From NCBI RefSeq assembly GCF_004916895.1, contig NZ_SNTZ01000015.1, positions 1 to 56,991 of the forward strand: DNA of 56,991 bases, in the 5' to 3' direction. Shown one piece after another: positions 34,059 through 42,827 of the stretch (the first letter of the stretch is position 1; each line of letters begins with the position of its first letter). A program made the position numbers and the translations under genes. This DNA is from Flagellimonas alvinocaridis. Lineage in GTDB: Bacteria; Bacteroidota; Bacteroidia; Flavobacteriales; Flavobacteriaceae. The notes under the pieces were generated by a model that was not told the origin of the DNA, did no database searches, and saw only the letters and a program-made list of their open reading frames with translations.

Positions 34059-35243
34059 TCACTTTTTATAGGTAACCCTGTAGATGGCATCGCCAAAATC
34101 GTCAGAAATCAACAGGGAACCATCTTTCATGAATAAAAGGTCCACGGGACGGCCAAAGGCTTCCTGTTTTTCCTCGTCCAACCAACCATCTATAAAAGGT
34201 TCGTAACTCACGGCCTTGCTGTTTTCCAATTTCACCAAGGTAAGCCTGTACCCTACCTTGGAGGAACGGTTCCACGAACCATGTTCGGCCACAAAGGCAT
34301 GCCCCTTGTATTCGTCCGGGAACATGGAGCCTGTGTTAAACTTGATGCCCAAGGGTGCCACGTGGGGACCCATGGCCTGCGCCGGTGCAACAAAATCTGA
34401 ACAAGGGCGCTGATCGCCAAACTCGGGATCTTTTACCGTTCCGGCATGGCAGTACGGATAACCAAAATGTTGTCCCGCCTCAGTGACTCGGTTAAGTTCC
34501 CCCGGAGGAAGGTCATCCCCCATAAGGTCACGGTTATTGTCGGTAAACCACAACTCCCCGGTTTCGGGATGCCAGGCAAAGCCAACGGTGTTTCGCACGC
34601 CTTTGGCGTAGATTTCACGGTCTGTGCCATCTGGGGCCATACGGGTAATGGTGGCATAACGTTCGTCCTCGCTGCTACGCTCACAAATATTACAGGGAGC
34701 GCCAACCGGTACGTACAGTTTTCCATCGGGGCCAAAGGCAATATACTTCCACCCGTGATGGAACTCCGTGGGATAATCGTCATAGATGACCACGGGCTCT
34801 GGCGGATTGGCAAGGTTGTCCTCTATATTGTCGTAACGCAGGAGCTTGCTCACGGCGGCTACATACAAAGACCCATCCCTGAAGGCAACACCATTGGGCT
34901 GTTCCAGATCGGAAGCGATCTCAAAGACCTTTTCTGCCCATAGGTCACCGTCCGCATCTTGCAGGGCGTACACCTTGTTTTCGTTTCGGGTTCCCACAAA
35001 AAGGGTTCCCTTGTCCCCCATGGCCATGGACCGGGCGCCGTCAATGTTCTCGGCATATGTGTTTATGCTAAACCCTTCGGGAAGGTTAAGCAGCTCCAAG
35101 GGCATATTGGATTGGTGTGGTTCGGGCAGTTCTTCTTGCTGGGCTTGATCATTGGCTTCTTTCTTTTTTGGATTGCAGGAAAAAACCAGCACGGAAGCGG
35201 CCAATACCAAAATTGATTTATAGTGTGTTCGGGAAAATTTCAT
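34059..35243 (-). CDS. PQQ-type sugar/sorbosone dehydrogenase lipoprotein
   Basis: A 394-residue lipoprotein (lipobox VLVFSC) whose body is a six-bladed beta-propeller of the glucose/sorbosone dehydrogenase family: NLPEGFSINTYAENIDGARS, FVGTRNENKVYAL, KYIAFGPDGKLYVPVGAPCN, GVRNTVGFAWHPETGELWFT and FVAEHGSWNRSSKVGYRL. The Cys pair near GAPCNICE and a further pair at YCHA/RPCS suggest disulfides outside the cytoplasm. It would oxidise sugars with bound PQQ; whether this member binds the cofactor is unknown. GTG 35246 is rejected in favour of ATG 35243. Confidence 0.87.
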   Translation of the reverse strand: MKFSRTHYKSILVLAASVLVFSCNPKKKEANDQAQQEELPEPHQSNMPLELLNLPEGFSINTYAENIDGARSMAMGDKGTLFVGTRNENKVYALQDADGDLWAEKVFEIASDLEQPNGVAFRDGSLYVAAVSKLLRYDNIEDNLANPPEPVVIYDDYPTEFHHGWKYIAFGPDGKLYVPVGAPCNICERSSEDERYATITRMAPDGTDREIYAKGVRNTVGFAWHPETGELWFTDNNRDLMGDDLPPGELNRVTEAGQHFGYPYCHAGTVKDPEFGDQRPCSDFVAPAQAMGPHVAPLGIKFNTGSMFPDEYKGHAFVAEHGSWNRSSKVGYRLTLVKLENSKAVSYEPFIDGWLDEEKQEAFGRPVDLLFMKDGSLLISDDFGDAIYRVTYKK

Positions 35244-35331
35244 CACGTTTTTTTATGCTTTTGGTTTCTTGCATAAAACTATGACAAAAAGATGTAATTA
35301 TGGATTTACCGCCCCGTTTGTTGTGCCAAGT

Positions 35332-35889
35332 TTACTCTAAACGGTCTGGTGTCCATGTTCCATCATACCAAATGGGAGTTCTATGGGAGCTCACCACGCT
35401 TATATTGCTTGTCCCTGATGGATACAACTGAATGTGTACCTGATAATTTTCCGGGCCTTCGTTTACAGAGAATTTAACAGCGACTCCGCTGTCCTTTTTG
35501 GTAGGTTCCATGCTAAAATCCTTCGCCAAACCCTTAAAATGCACCCCACCCTTGATAGGATTGTAGGTGCCTCCCATCTGTCTTTCCCCATAATACGGCA
35601 GGTCCGCCATCACACTATCGTTCTTCACCCTGAGATAACTGGATGTTCCCGTAATGTTTATACGGTTTATGGTGCTTCCCTGAGGAACCAATCCCGCATT
35701 GGCAATGCTTGTAAGGGCTGGGTCTGGCATGGGTCTGGCCCAACGCGCATCTACTTCAAAGGATTTTTGCGTCACGGCGGTGTTCAAGGATTCCAATTCC
35801 GCCTCGGAATACTTGGGCTTAGGGTTTGATGCACACCCAAGGGAAACCATCAGCAGGAAAAGAAGCATATATTTTATAACCAACTTCAT
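35332..35889 (-). CDS. DUF4251 lipoprotein
   Basis: A 185-residue lipoprotein (MLLFLLMVSLGC, then Asn/Pro-rich start). The DUF4251 features are visible: SFEVDARWARPM, TSSYLRVKNDSVMADLPYYG and GVHFKGLAKDFSM, with a closing SVVSSHRTPIWYDGT. The family is restricted largely to Bacteroidota and has no assigned function. The gene is alone on its strand. Confidence 0.85.
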   Translation of the reverse strand: MKLVIKYMLLFLLMVSLGCASNPKPKYSEAELESLNTAVTQKSFEVDARWARPMPDPALTSIANAGLVPQGSTINRINITGTSSYLRVKNDSVMADLPYYGERQMGGTYNPIKGGVHFKGLAKDFSMEPTKKDSGVAVKFSVNEGPENYQVHIQLYPSGTSNISVVSSHRTPIWYDGTWTPDRLE

Positions 35890-35980
35890 AGCAGCATATT
35901 AAAGGTCTTTACAAATTAATCAATCCCTGAAAGATTTCCGATTTAAAGAGTATATTTAACATGAAACCAGACCTAATTTT

Positions 35981-38200
35981 ATGATAATTTCTCCAGGAAA
36001 ATCCCTCATGGCCTTGGCCTTGTCCGTTTTCAGTCTAAGCCAAGCACAGCAAACGCCCTCCCAAAACATCAACAAACCCTCTTACTTTGCAACCGAACTG
36101 GCGGAAGACCCCAAGGTAGATGGAGAGATCATTAATGATCCTATTTGGCAAAACATCCCGGCCATCACGGATTTGGTACAGATAAAGCCCAATTATGGCG
36201 AAGCAGTCTCGGAGCGCACTGAGGTCAGGGTAGCCTACTCCAATAGCACGTTTTATGTGGCCGTGGTCTGTTACGACAAAAATGCCAACAGAATTGTGGT
36301 CTCAGACTCCCGCCGTGACGCCGATTTGAACGATGAGGACAGTTTCCTTTTTATCATTGATACCTATCACGACAGGCAAAATGGTTTCCTTTTTGGCACC
36401 AATGCGCAAGGAATGGAATATGATGCCCAAATTGACAACGAGGGCAAAGGGAATTTTAACGCCAACAGACAACAGGGCGGGGTAATTGGGGGCACCAACC
36501 TTAACTGGGACGCCACTTGGAAGGTAAAATCGCAATTGGGCGATTACGGTTGGAGTGCCGAGTTCGCCATCCCCTTCCGTTCTTTACGATTTGCACCCGG
36601 AAAGGACAAGACTTGGGGATTGAACTTTCAACGGAACATTAGCAAAAATACCGAAACCGCCTATTGGACCTCCCTCCCTTTGGGTTTTGATATGAAACGA
36701 TTGTCCCTAGCCGGAAACCTCAGTGGGCTGAACCTAAAAAATCCCGGCAACCTGAAACTGATTCCTTATGTGCTTGGCCAATATGTGAACGATAAATCCG
36801 TATCGCCCAGCGAAACCGACACCAATTTTGATGCGGGGGCGGACATCAAATACAGCGTTACACCTAGTCTCACATTGGACCTTACTTACAACACCGACTT
36901 TGCCCAAGTAGAGGTAGATGACCAACAGGTGAATTTGGACCGTTTTAATCTCTTTTTCCCTGAGAAACGGGCATTTTTCCTGGAAAATGCCGGTCAGTTT
37001 GGGGTGGGCAGCCCCGGGGAGGTAGATTTGTTCTTCAGTAGGCGTATCGGCATTGGGGATGATGGCAGCTTGGTCCCCATTATAGGTGGGGCACGATTGT
37101 CCGGGAAAGTGGGTCAAACCAACATTGGATTTTTGAGCATGTTCACCGATGATGTGGTCGAGGCCGATATTGAAAAGAACAACTTTACCGTGGCCCGTGT
37201 CAACCACAACTTTGGAGGCTCACGATCCTCGTTGGGTGGAATATTTGTGAATAGGGCCGGTCTGGGTGAGATGGAGGATGACTACAACCGGGTTTATGCC
37301 ATGGATGGTAAATGGGGTATTGGAAACAAGGCCACCATCAATGGTTTTGTAGCCAAGAGTACTACCCCCGGCATTGAAAAGGGTGACCATGCCTTCAAAA
37401 TCTTAGGTAATTATGAGTGGAGTGGCTGGAACATCAACGCAGGATATACCGAGGTTGGTGAAGGATTCAATCCAGAAGTAGGCTTTTTGCAACGTACCGC
37501 TTTTAGAAAACCTGAGTTTTTGGTCTTTAAGGCGCATAGATTTAAGAATGCGGGTAAAATGCTGGAAATACGGCCCCATGTCTCCTATCGGGGCTATTGG
37601 AACTTTGATGACCAATTGATCACCAGTTTTTTACATGTGGATAATCACTGGGTATTTAAAAGTGGTTTTGAAATCCATACGGGAATCAATTTTACTACCG
37701 AACGGGTGTTGGAGGATTTTACCATTTCTGATGTAACCGTGCCCGTGGGCAATTATGAAAACGAAGAATTACAGCTTGTAATCACCACAAACCCGAACAA
37801 TGCCCTTTCATTTGATACGCGAACCATTATTGGAGGTTATTTCAATGGGCACCAAATTACCAATAGCGGAACCGCCAAGTATAGGGTCGGGGATAAATTC
37901 AACAGTTCCCTAACGTTCAGCCATAGCGATATTCAATTGGATACCGGGGATCTAACGGCTTTGGTAGGTGGGTTACGACTTTCGTATTCCTTTACCCCCA
38001 GAATCTTTTTCCAAAGTCTGATTCAACGTAACAATGTGTCCAATATCACATCGGTAAATGCGCGCTTTGGGTGGTTGCAAAATGCCAATACCGGACTCTT
38101 TGTGGTATTTAATGTGGTAAAGGATGATGATTTGATTGATGCCGTGGACAATCAGACCCTAACCATTAAATATACCCACCGTTTTGATCTGTTGAATTAA
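35981..38200 (+). CDS. DUF5916 outer-membrane protein with CBM9-like domain
   Basis: A 739-residue exported protein (LMALALSVFSLSQAQQ signal). The N-terminal domain to about 215 is CBM9-like: DPKVDGEIINDPIWQNI, VRVAYSNSTFYVAVVCYD and WSAEFAIPFRSLRF. The rest follows the DUF5916 pattern (NTDFAQVEVDDQQVNLDRFN, FFPEKRAFFLENAGQFGVG) and ends in repeated amphipathic strands closing with YTHRFDLLN, so an outer-membrane beta-barrel is likely. The substrate is unknown. Its stop overlaps that of the convergent MFS gene by four bases. Confidence 0.87.
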   Translation: MIISPGKSLMALALSVFSLSQAQQTPSQNINKPSYFATELAEDPKVDGEIINDPIWQNIPAITDLVQIKPNYGEAVSERTEVRVAYSNSTFYVAVVCYDKNANRIVVSDSRRDADLNDEDSFLFIIDTYHDRQNGFLFGTNAQGMEYDAQIDNEGKGNFNANRQQGGVIGGTNLNWDATWKVKSQLGDYGWSAEFAIPFRSLRFAPGKDKTWGLNFQRNISKNTETAYWTSLPLGFDMKRLSLAGNLSGLNLKNPGNLKLIPYVLGQYVNDKSVSPSETDTNFDAGADIKYSVTPSLTLDLTYNTDFAQVEVDDQQVNLDRFNLFFPEKRAFFLENAGQFGVGSPGEVDLFFSRRIGIGDDGSLVPIIGGARLSGKVGQTNIGFLSMFTDDVVEADIEKNNFTVARVNHNFGGSRSSLGGIFVNRAGLGEMEDDYNRVYAMDGKWGIGNKATINGFVAKSTTPGIEKGDHAFKILGNYEWSGWNINAGYTEVGEGFNPEVGFLQRTAFRKPEFLVFKAHRFKNAGKMLEIRPHVSYRGYWNFDDQLITSFLHVDNHWVFKSGFEIHTGINFTTERVLEDFTISDVTVPVGNYENEELQLVITTNPNNALSFDTRTIIGGYFNGHQITNSGTAKYRVGDKFNSSLTFSHSDIQLDTGDLTALVGGLRLSYSFTPRIFFQSLIQRNNVSNITSVNARFGWLQNANTGLFVVFNVVKDDDLIDAVDNQTLTIKYTHRFDLLN

Positions 38201-39390
38201 TTGGCAATCTTTCCTTTACGAAACAAGATATAGACGACTCCTATCAAGGCCAAGATGGCAGAAGCATAAAACGTATGCGGAATACGGGAAATACTTTCTT
38301 GATAATACCATCCAGAAAGTAGCGCGCCCAAACCAATACCAGCTTCCATGGCAATATACATGGTGGCCATGGCCTTTCCCTTTTGTCCCGGTAAACTCAA
38401 ATCTATAGTCCACGCATAAATGGCCGGAGTGGCCACGCCCATGGCCAAGCCATAAATGCCTGCCCCAACCATTAAACCAGTGGGTGTATTGATGTAACCC
38501 ATCCAAAATTGGGCGAAAATCAACAATATGACACCAACCATGATCACCTTGATCCTACCATGACGATCGGATAGCTTGCCTGCTACTACCCGCACCAAAA
38601 GGGAGGAAATTGTAAATACAATGAAGAACATGCCCTTGTTGGTAAAACCAACTGCTTCGGTCCAATCCGGAATCAATGTCAGTACTACCCCAAAACCTAT
38701 ATAGGCCAAAAAATTTACAATAGCTGCTGGCATCGCTTCAGGGGCAATGATATCTTTACGGGAAACTTTTAAAAGACTCCAGTTAAATTCTTTCCGTTGT
38801 GGTAGGGTCTCCTTAAGGTTGAAAATCAGCAACAGGGCCAACAGGGCCATGGCCGATGAACTGTAGAACAAAACGTCATAGGAGAAATGAAGCTTTATGA
38901 AGCTTCCCAATGCAGGGCCAATTGCCATACCCGTACTAAAAGCAATCCCATGAATGCCCATGGCCTCACCAAGCCGTTTATGCGGTACTACATCCGACAC
39001 AAAAGTTGAGGCGGCCGTTGGAGTGAATCCCGTGGAAAATCCATGCGCCAACCGTAGCAGTAAAAAACCCGATACCGATGTAAGTATGGGATAGAAAAAA
39101 CCGCAAATCAAACAGACAAAGGCACCAAAAAGCATAACTGGTTTTCTTCCTATCGTATCGGTGAGTATTCCGCTAAAAGGGCGTGAAACACCTGCCGTAA
39201 GTGTAAATAGGGCGATGATCAGCCCAATATACTCCGCTCCTCCCAAACTGGACAGATAAGCAGGCAATTCTGGAATGAGCATATTAAAACTGGCCGAAAA
39301 AAGTAGGGATCCCATACAGACCATCACAAACTTTGGGGTGAACATCCTTTCCCCTTCCAATTTTGTTCCGTGCTGTATGCCGATCTTCAT
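38197..39390 (-). CDS. MFS transporter
   Basis: A 397-residue inner-membrane protein with about twelve membrane helices. The loop 2-3 motif of the major facilitator family is RPFSGILTDTIGRKPV, and its second-half counterpart is GKLSDRHGRIKV. RLAHGFSTGFTPTAAS and AFSTGMAIGPALG match the drug-efflux-type N-terminal half. The substrate cannot be told. ATG 39390 was chosen, and ATG 39345 is an alternative. It is divergent from the Crp-type regulator at 39465, which may control it. Confidence 0.87.
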   Translation of the reverse strand: MKIGIQHGTKLEGERMFTPKFVMVCMGSLLFSASFNMLIPELPAYLSSLGGAEYIGLIIALFTLTAGVSRPFSGILTDTIGRKPVMLFGAFVCLICGFFYPILTSVSGFLLLRLAHGFSTGFTPTAASTFVSDVVPHKRLGEAMGIHGIAFSTGMAIGPALGSFIKLHFSYDVLFYSSSAMALLALLLIFNLKETLPQRKEFNWSLLKVSRKDIIAPEAMPAAIVNFLAYIGFGVVLTLIPDWTEAVGFTNKGMFFIVFTISSLLVRVVAGKLSDRHGRIKVIMVGVILLIFAQFWMGYINTPTGLMVGAGIYGLAMGVATPAIYAWTIDLSLPGQKGKAMATMYIAMEAGIGLGALLSGWYYQESISRIPHTFYASAILALIGVVYILFRKGKIAN

Positions 39391-39464
39391 GCTATTGCGT
39401 AACTTTATCACAAAGAAATCACAACGCTTCTGCTTAAAAAAGGACATTTGTCCCAACAATAAAA

Positions 39465-40037
39465 ATGATTCGCACCAACCCAGAATTAATGGCCTATGCG
39501 GAAAAGCTTTTTTCCAAAGGAGATTGGGACCTGCATGAAGAATCTTTTGGTTCCAAGGAGCGAATCATGGAACAAGATCATAGATATGGGAAGGTATATC
39601 TAATTCGGGAAGGTATTGCGAAATGCTTTATTTCTGATGAGAACGGCAAAGAATTTATCCAAGAGTTTTTGGGCGAAGGCATGGAATTTGGGGAATTGGA
39701 GGTTTTTAGCAATAAATTGACCATATGCGCTGTGGAGTCCATTACCCCTTTAAAAGCTTTTTCGTTTACCCATGGTTGTTTCAGTCAACTTTTGGAAAAT
39801 GATACCCGTTTTAACCAACTCGTCATGAAAGCTTTAGCCGATAAGATTCGTTATAAAGCCCCTAGACATTCTTATCAACATGCCTATCCCATTGAAGATA
39901 ATATTATACGCTTAAAAAAACTTTTCCCTGAATTTACGGAGGTGATTTCCAAAAAGGACATTGCCAACTATATCGGAATTACAACCAGAAGCCTCAACCG
40001 AGCCCTTAAGGAGTTAAAGGAAAAAGTGGACCGTTAG
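39465..40037 (+). CDS. Crp/Fnr-family regulator
   Basis: A 190-residue protein. Residues 15-125 form a cyclic-nucleotide-binding-like barrel (GKVYLIREGIAKCFISDENG, QEFLGEGMEFGELEVF). The C-terminal winged helix has SKKDIANYIGITTRSLNRAL as recognition region. The cAMP-binding Arg/Ser pair of Crp is not evident, so the ligand is unknown. It is divergent from the MFS gene by 74 bases, an arrangement that suggests it regulates that gene or itself. Confidence 0.85.
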   Translation: MIRTNPELMAYAEKLFSKGDWDLHEESFGSKERIMEQDHRYGKVYLIREGIAKCFISDENGKEFIQEFLGEGMEFGELEVFSNKLTICAVESITPLKAFSFTHGCFSQLLENDTRFNQLVMKALADKIRYKAPRHSYQHAYPIEDNIIRLKKLFPEFTEVISKKDIANYIGITTRSLNRALKELKEKVDR

Positions 40038-40039
40038 AC

Positions 40040-40957
40040 CTATCTTTTAAAGCGCTCAAAGATGGCCAATGTTTTTTTGGTGTTGATGAAGTATACTCCT
40101 GTCAACAAAATGGCTGCGGCCAAAATGGATTGCAGTGTTATTTGTTCATCCAAAAAATACCATCCCAGTAGCAGTGCAACAATAGGGTTCACATAGGTTG
40201 ATGTTGCCACTTTTTCGGGGGAAACTGCCTTTAACAAATAGTTGAACGAAGTGAATGCGACAATGCTCCCGAATACAATCAACAACACCATGGACAATTG
40301 CACCTTTCCGCTCCACTGCAAGGGTGAGGTCCACGGTTCTCCAAAGCCAAAACTCATCAAAGCCAAGATAATTCCCCCGGTAAACATCTGATATCCCGTG
40401 TTCACAAAGTAGTTATTGGGCAAATCTGCCTTGGAGACAAACAGACTGCAATAAGCCCAACTGAGCATGCAGAAAAATATCATGATCATCCCCACAATAG
40501 AACTTTCTTGTGCAATAATCTGCTTTTGACTTACCAATAGATAGATACCGATAATGCCAAGGAACACCCCAACCAATGACATGGGTTGTATTTTTTTGCC
40601 TTGTAAAAAATACATGAGCAAGAGAATGATCAAGGGTTGTGCAGATATTTCCAAAGCAGCAAAACCACTGTCCACATATCGTAGTGCCCATACCACTACC
40701 CCATTACCAAAACTCAGAAAAAGAACCCCGGCAATAATGGTGTTCCATAGTTGTCTTTTGGTGATCTTCAACGAAATTCCCATGGATTTGGCCAAAGCAA
40801 ATATTAGTAGGCCAGCAGTGATGAATCGACATGAAGCCAACATAAAGGGTGGCAATTCCATGACCGCAATCTTGTTAAGAAGGTATGTGGACCCCCAAAT
40901 CACATATATGGCAAAAAAGGCAAGGATAACGAGGGCAGAGTTTGAGGATTTTCCCAT
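40040..40957 (-). CDS. EamA-family (DMT) transporter
   Basis: A 305-residue protein with ten predicted membrane helices in two EamA repeats: FAIYVIWGSTYLLNKIAVME opens the first, and MIFFCMLSWAYCSLFVSKA the second. The last helix pair (PIVALLLGWYFLDEQITLQS) matches the family end signature. Members export metabolites or amino acids. The substrate here is unknown. Convergent with the Crp gene, two bases apart. Confidence 0.88.
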   Translation of the reverse strand: MGKSSNSALVILAFFAIYVIWGSTYLLNKIAVMELPPFMLASCRFITAGLLIFALAKSMGISLKITKRQLWNTIIAGVLFLSFGNGVVVWALRYVDSGFAALEISAQPLIILLLMYFLQGKKIQPMSLVGVFLGIIGIYLLVSQKQIIAQESSIVGMIMIFFCMLSWAYCSLFVSKADLPNNYFVNTGYQMFTGGIILALMSFGFGEPWTSPLQWSGKVQLSMVLLIVFGSIVAFTSFNYLLKAVSPEKVATSTYVNPIVALLLGWYFLDEQITLQSILAAAILLTGVYFINTKKTLAIFERFKR

Positions 40958-41062
40958 TACAAGATTGGTTTATCGCCCTACAATATTACGGATGTTTGCA
41001 GGAGTATGAAAAATTTCCCTATTTAGTTTGTGAAGAAAGTGAAATTGGGTGATATGCTAAAG

Positions 41063-41395
41063 TCAACTATACTTGTCCGTATCCAATAAATACGAATCCA
41101 TATCCTTTTCCAATTGTCTAAAATGTGTAAAATGCCGCTCAATTTCTTTATCCAAATCCTCTGGAATTTGCTTGGTCTTTTGTTTGAGCCGGTCCATAAT
41201 ATGTTTTTGGTCGGTTGTATACCGCTTAAAACTTCTTTTGAGTTCATATAGCTTTTCAAAACATGAATAGTCATGGGGCTCGCAAGTGTAAGAGCTCAAT
41301 TTTTCAGCAAGACGTTGAATAAGCTTGTTGTTTCGCTCCATTCTTACCAATAGTTCCTGGATCTGATACGTACTGTTCTCTAGAATATCACTCAT
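41063..41395 (-). CDS. Coiled-coil hypothetical protein
   Basis: A 110-residue soluble protein that is almost fully helical, with heptad-like stretches (IQELLVRMERNNKLIQRLAE, KEIERHFTHFRQLEKDMDSY). It contains a Cys pair 8 residues apart (YTCEPHDYSCF). No domain is recognised, and no operon partner lies within 100 bases. Confidence 0.65.
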   Translation of the reverse strand: MSDILENSTYQIQELLVRMERNNKLIQRLAEKLSSYTCEPHDYSCFEKLYELKRSFKRYTTDQKHIMDRLKQKTKQIPEDLDKEIERHFTHFRQLEKDMDSYLLDTDKYS

Positions 41396-41510
41396 GGCTC
41401 TTGGGTTTTTATGGGAGTATACAAAACTCCCCTTAAGTTAATGATTTTCCTACATTTTGACTTTAAAACAATCTTCAAATTTGTGTTAATTAATTTTTCA
41501 AGGGCAAAAA

Positions 41511-41538
41511 AAAGCCCGGTGCTATGCACCGGGCTTTT
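41511..41538 (-). terminator. Rho-independent terminator of ompA-like operon
   Basis: AAAGCCCGGTGC and its exact complement form a 12-bp stem around TAT. On the minus strand a T-run follows directly. It lies 18 bases behind the stop of the OmpA-like gene and ends the lipocalin/OmpA transcript. Confidence 0.9.
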
Positions 41539-41556
41539 ATAATTTATGGTCAGCAA

Positions 41557-42249
41557 CTAGTTTTTGGTTTGCTCGTAGGCTTCCTCTTTTAACTCGTCGC
41601 TGGCAATAATGGCCAACTCCACACGACGGTTGGCGGCCATCCCTGCTTTGGTGTCATTACTTTCAATGGGTTGGGTCTCCCCATACCATTTTGTAGTAAA
41701 CCTGCCACTTGAAATTCCCTTGCTTACCAAATAATTGGTAACTGACTGTGCCCTCTGTTGGGAAAGGGTCATATTGTATGCATCGCTACCGGCACTATCC
41801 GTATGTCCTTCCACCAGGATATTGGATTTAGGATATTCTTTGAAAATTCCAGCCAGTTTATCCAAAGTAGTCGCGGAGGTTCCTTTAATATCAGATTTGT
41901 TGGTATCAAAATAAACTCCGTTTTCGCCACTAAAGGTAACGTTGATTCCTTCACCCACACGCTTTACTTCAGCACCTGGGATTTCTTCTTCAATACGTTC
42001 GGCCTGTCGGTCCATTCGGTTACCAATATAACCTCCTGCAGCACCTCCCACCACGGCACCAATGATAGCACCAAGGGCAGTATTTCCTTTTCCTACATTA
42101 TTTCCGATAATGCCACCGATTACAGCACCACCACCAGCTCCGATGGCAGCACCTTTTTGTGTGTTGTTGGCATTCTTAACGGCATCGCAACTTAGAATTA
42201 AGCTCAATGCCAGTATAGCTGTTGTACTTTTTATGATGATTCTTTTCAT
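41557..42249 (-). CDS. OmpA-family lipoprotein with glycine zipper
   Basis: A 230-residue lipoprotein (LALSLILSC). Residues 35-80 are a glycine-zipper segment (GAAIGAGGGAVIGGIIGNNV and following GxxxG repeats) that can insert in or lie on a membrane. The C-terminal OmpA domain (about 115-215) has YFDTNKSDIKG, ILVEGHTDSAGSDAYN and LSQQRAQSVTNYL, which bind peptidoglycan. It probably anchors the outer membrane to the wall. It follows the lipocalin-like gene by 3 bases and is ended by a strong terminator. Confidence 0.92.
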   Translation of the reverse strand: MKRIIIKSTTAILALSLILSCDAVKNANNTQKGAAIGAGGGAVIGGIIGNNVGKGNTALGAIIGAVVGGAAGGYIGNRMDRQAERIEEEIPGAEVKRVGEGINVTFSGENGVYFDTNKSDIKGTSATTLDKLAGIFKEYPKSNILVEGHTDSAGSDAYNMTLSQQRAQSVTNYLVSKGISSGRFTTKWYGETQPIESNDTKAGMAANRRVELAIIASDELKEEAYEQTKN

Positions 42250-42252
42250 GTG

Positions 42253-42738
42253 TTAGCTTTTTGTGAATTCGTAAACTATGGTAACAGGCTGTCCGTCCAC
42301 TGAAACATTGGATTTAAGCGTCATGTTCTGTTCGGTAAGGTTGGCAATGTTCAATCTGTAGCCGTATCCGCCAGAGATGTCCTTTCGATTTTCATCAATG
42401 AACTTGAACTGCAATTGGCTGCTGTAGTTCTGTGAAGGTTCTACTACCGACCATCTAAAGAAACGGTCACCACCTTGGCACAATGTACTTTGGTTAATGG
42501 TATACCTACCGGTACTGTTATTGTCCCTAAAGAACCATTGACTGCCTTCAAAACAAATATCCTCCGCATCATTAAAGATGACAGACTTAAAATTGCCCGA
42601 ATTGTTTTCATAGGAAATGTTTTCCAAGGTCCAAGTACCGCTAAAAAGATTCCTTTGCGTCCTTGCACTTTTGGAAACGGAGCACGACGTAAGTAAAATT
42701 CCCGCCAGTGCAATAATTAAAAATGATTGTTTTACCAT
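42253..42738 (-). CDS. Lipocalin-like lipoprotein
   Basis: A 161-residue lipoprotein (LAGILLTSC). The mature part starts FSGTWTLENISYENNSG, the usual first strand of Bacteroidota lipocalin-like domains, and continues in short strands to VTIVYEFTKS. Two Cys residues (ICFEG and LCQGG) could form a disulfide. Ligand unknown. It is directly upstream of, and probably co-expressed with, the OmpA-like gene. Confidence 0.8.
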   Translation of the reverse strand: MVKQSFLIIALAGILLTSCSVSKSARTQRNLFSGTWTLENISYENNSGNFKSVIFNDAEDICFEGSQWFFRDNNSTGRYTINQSTLCQGGDRFFRWSVVEPSQNYSSQLQFKFIDENRKDISGGYGYRLNIANLTEQNMTLKSNVSVDGQPVTIVYEFTKS

Positions 42739-42827
42739 AAGAATTGGAGTTTAAGTTTACATATATACGAGTGAGACACCATAAATGTCCATTTGGGGTG
42801 TTAAAAAAATGTTAACGAATCACTAAT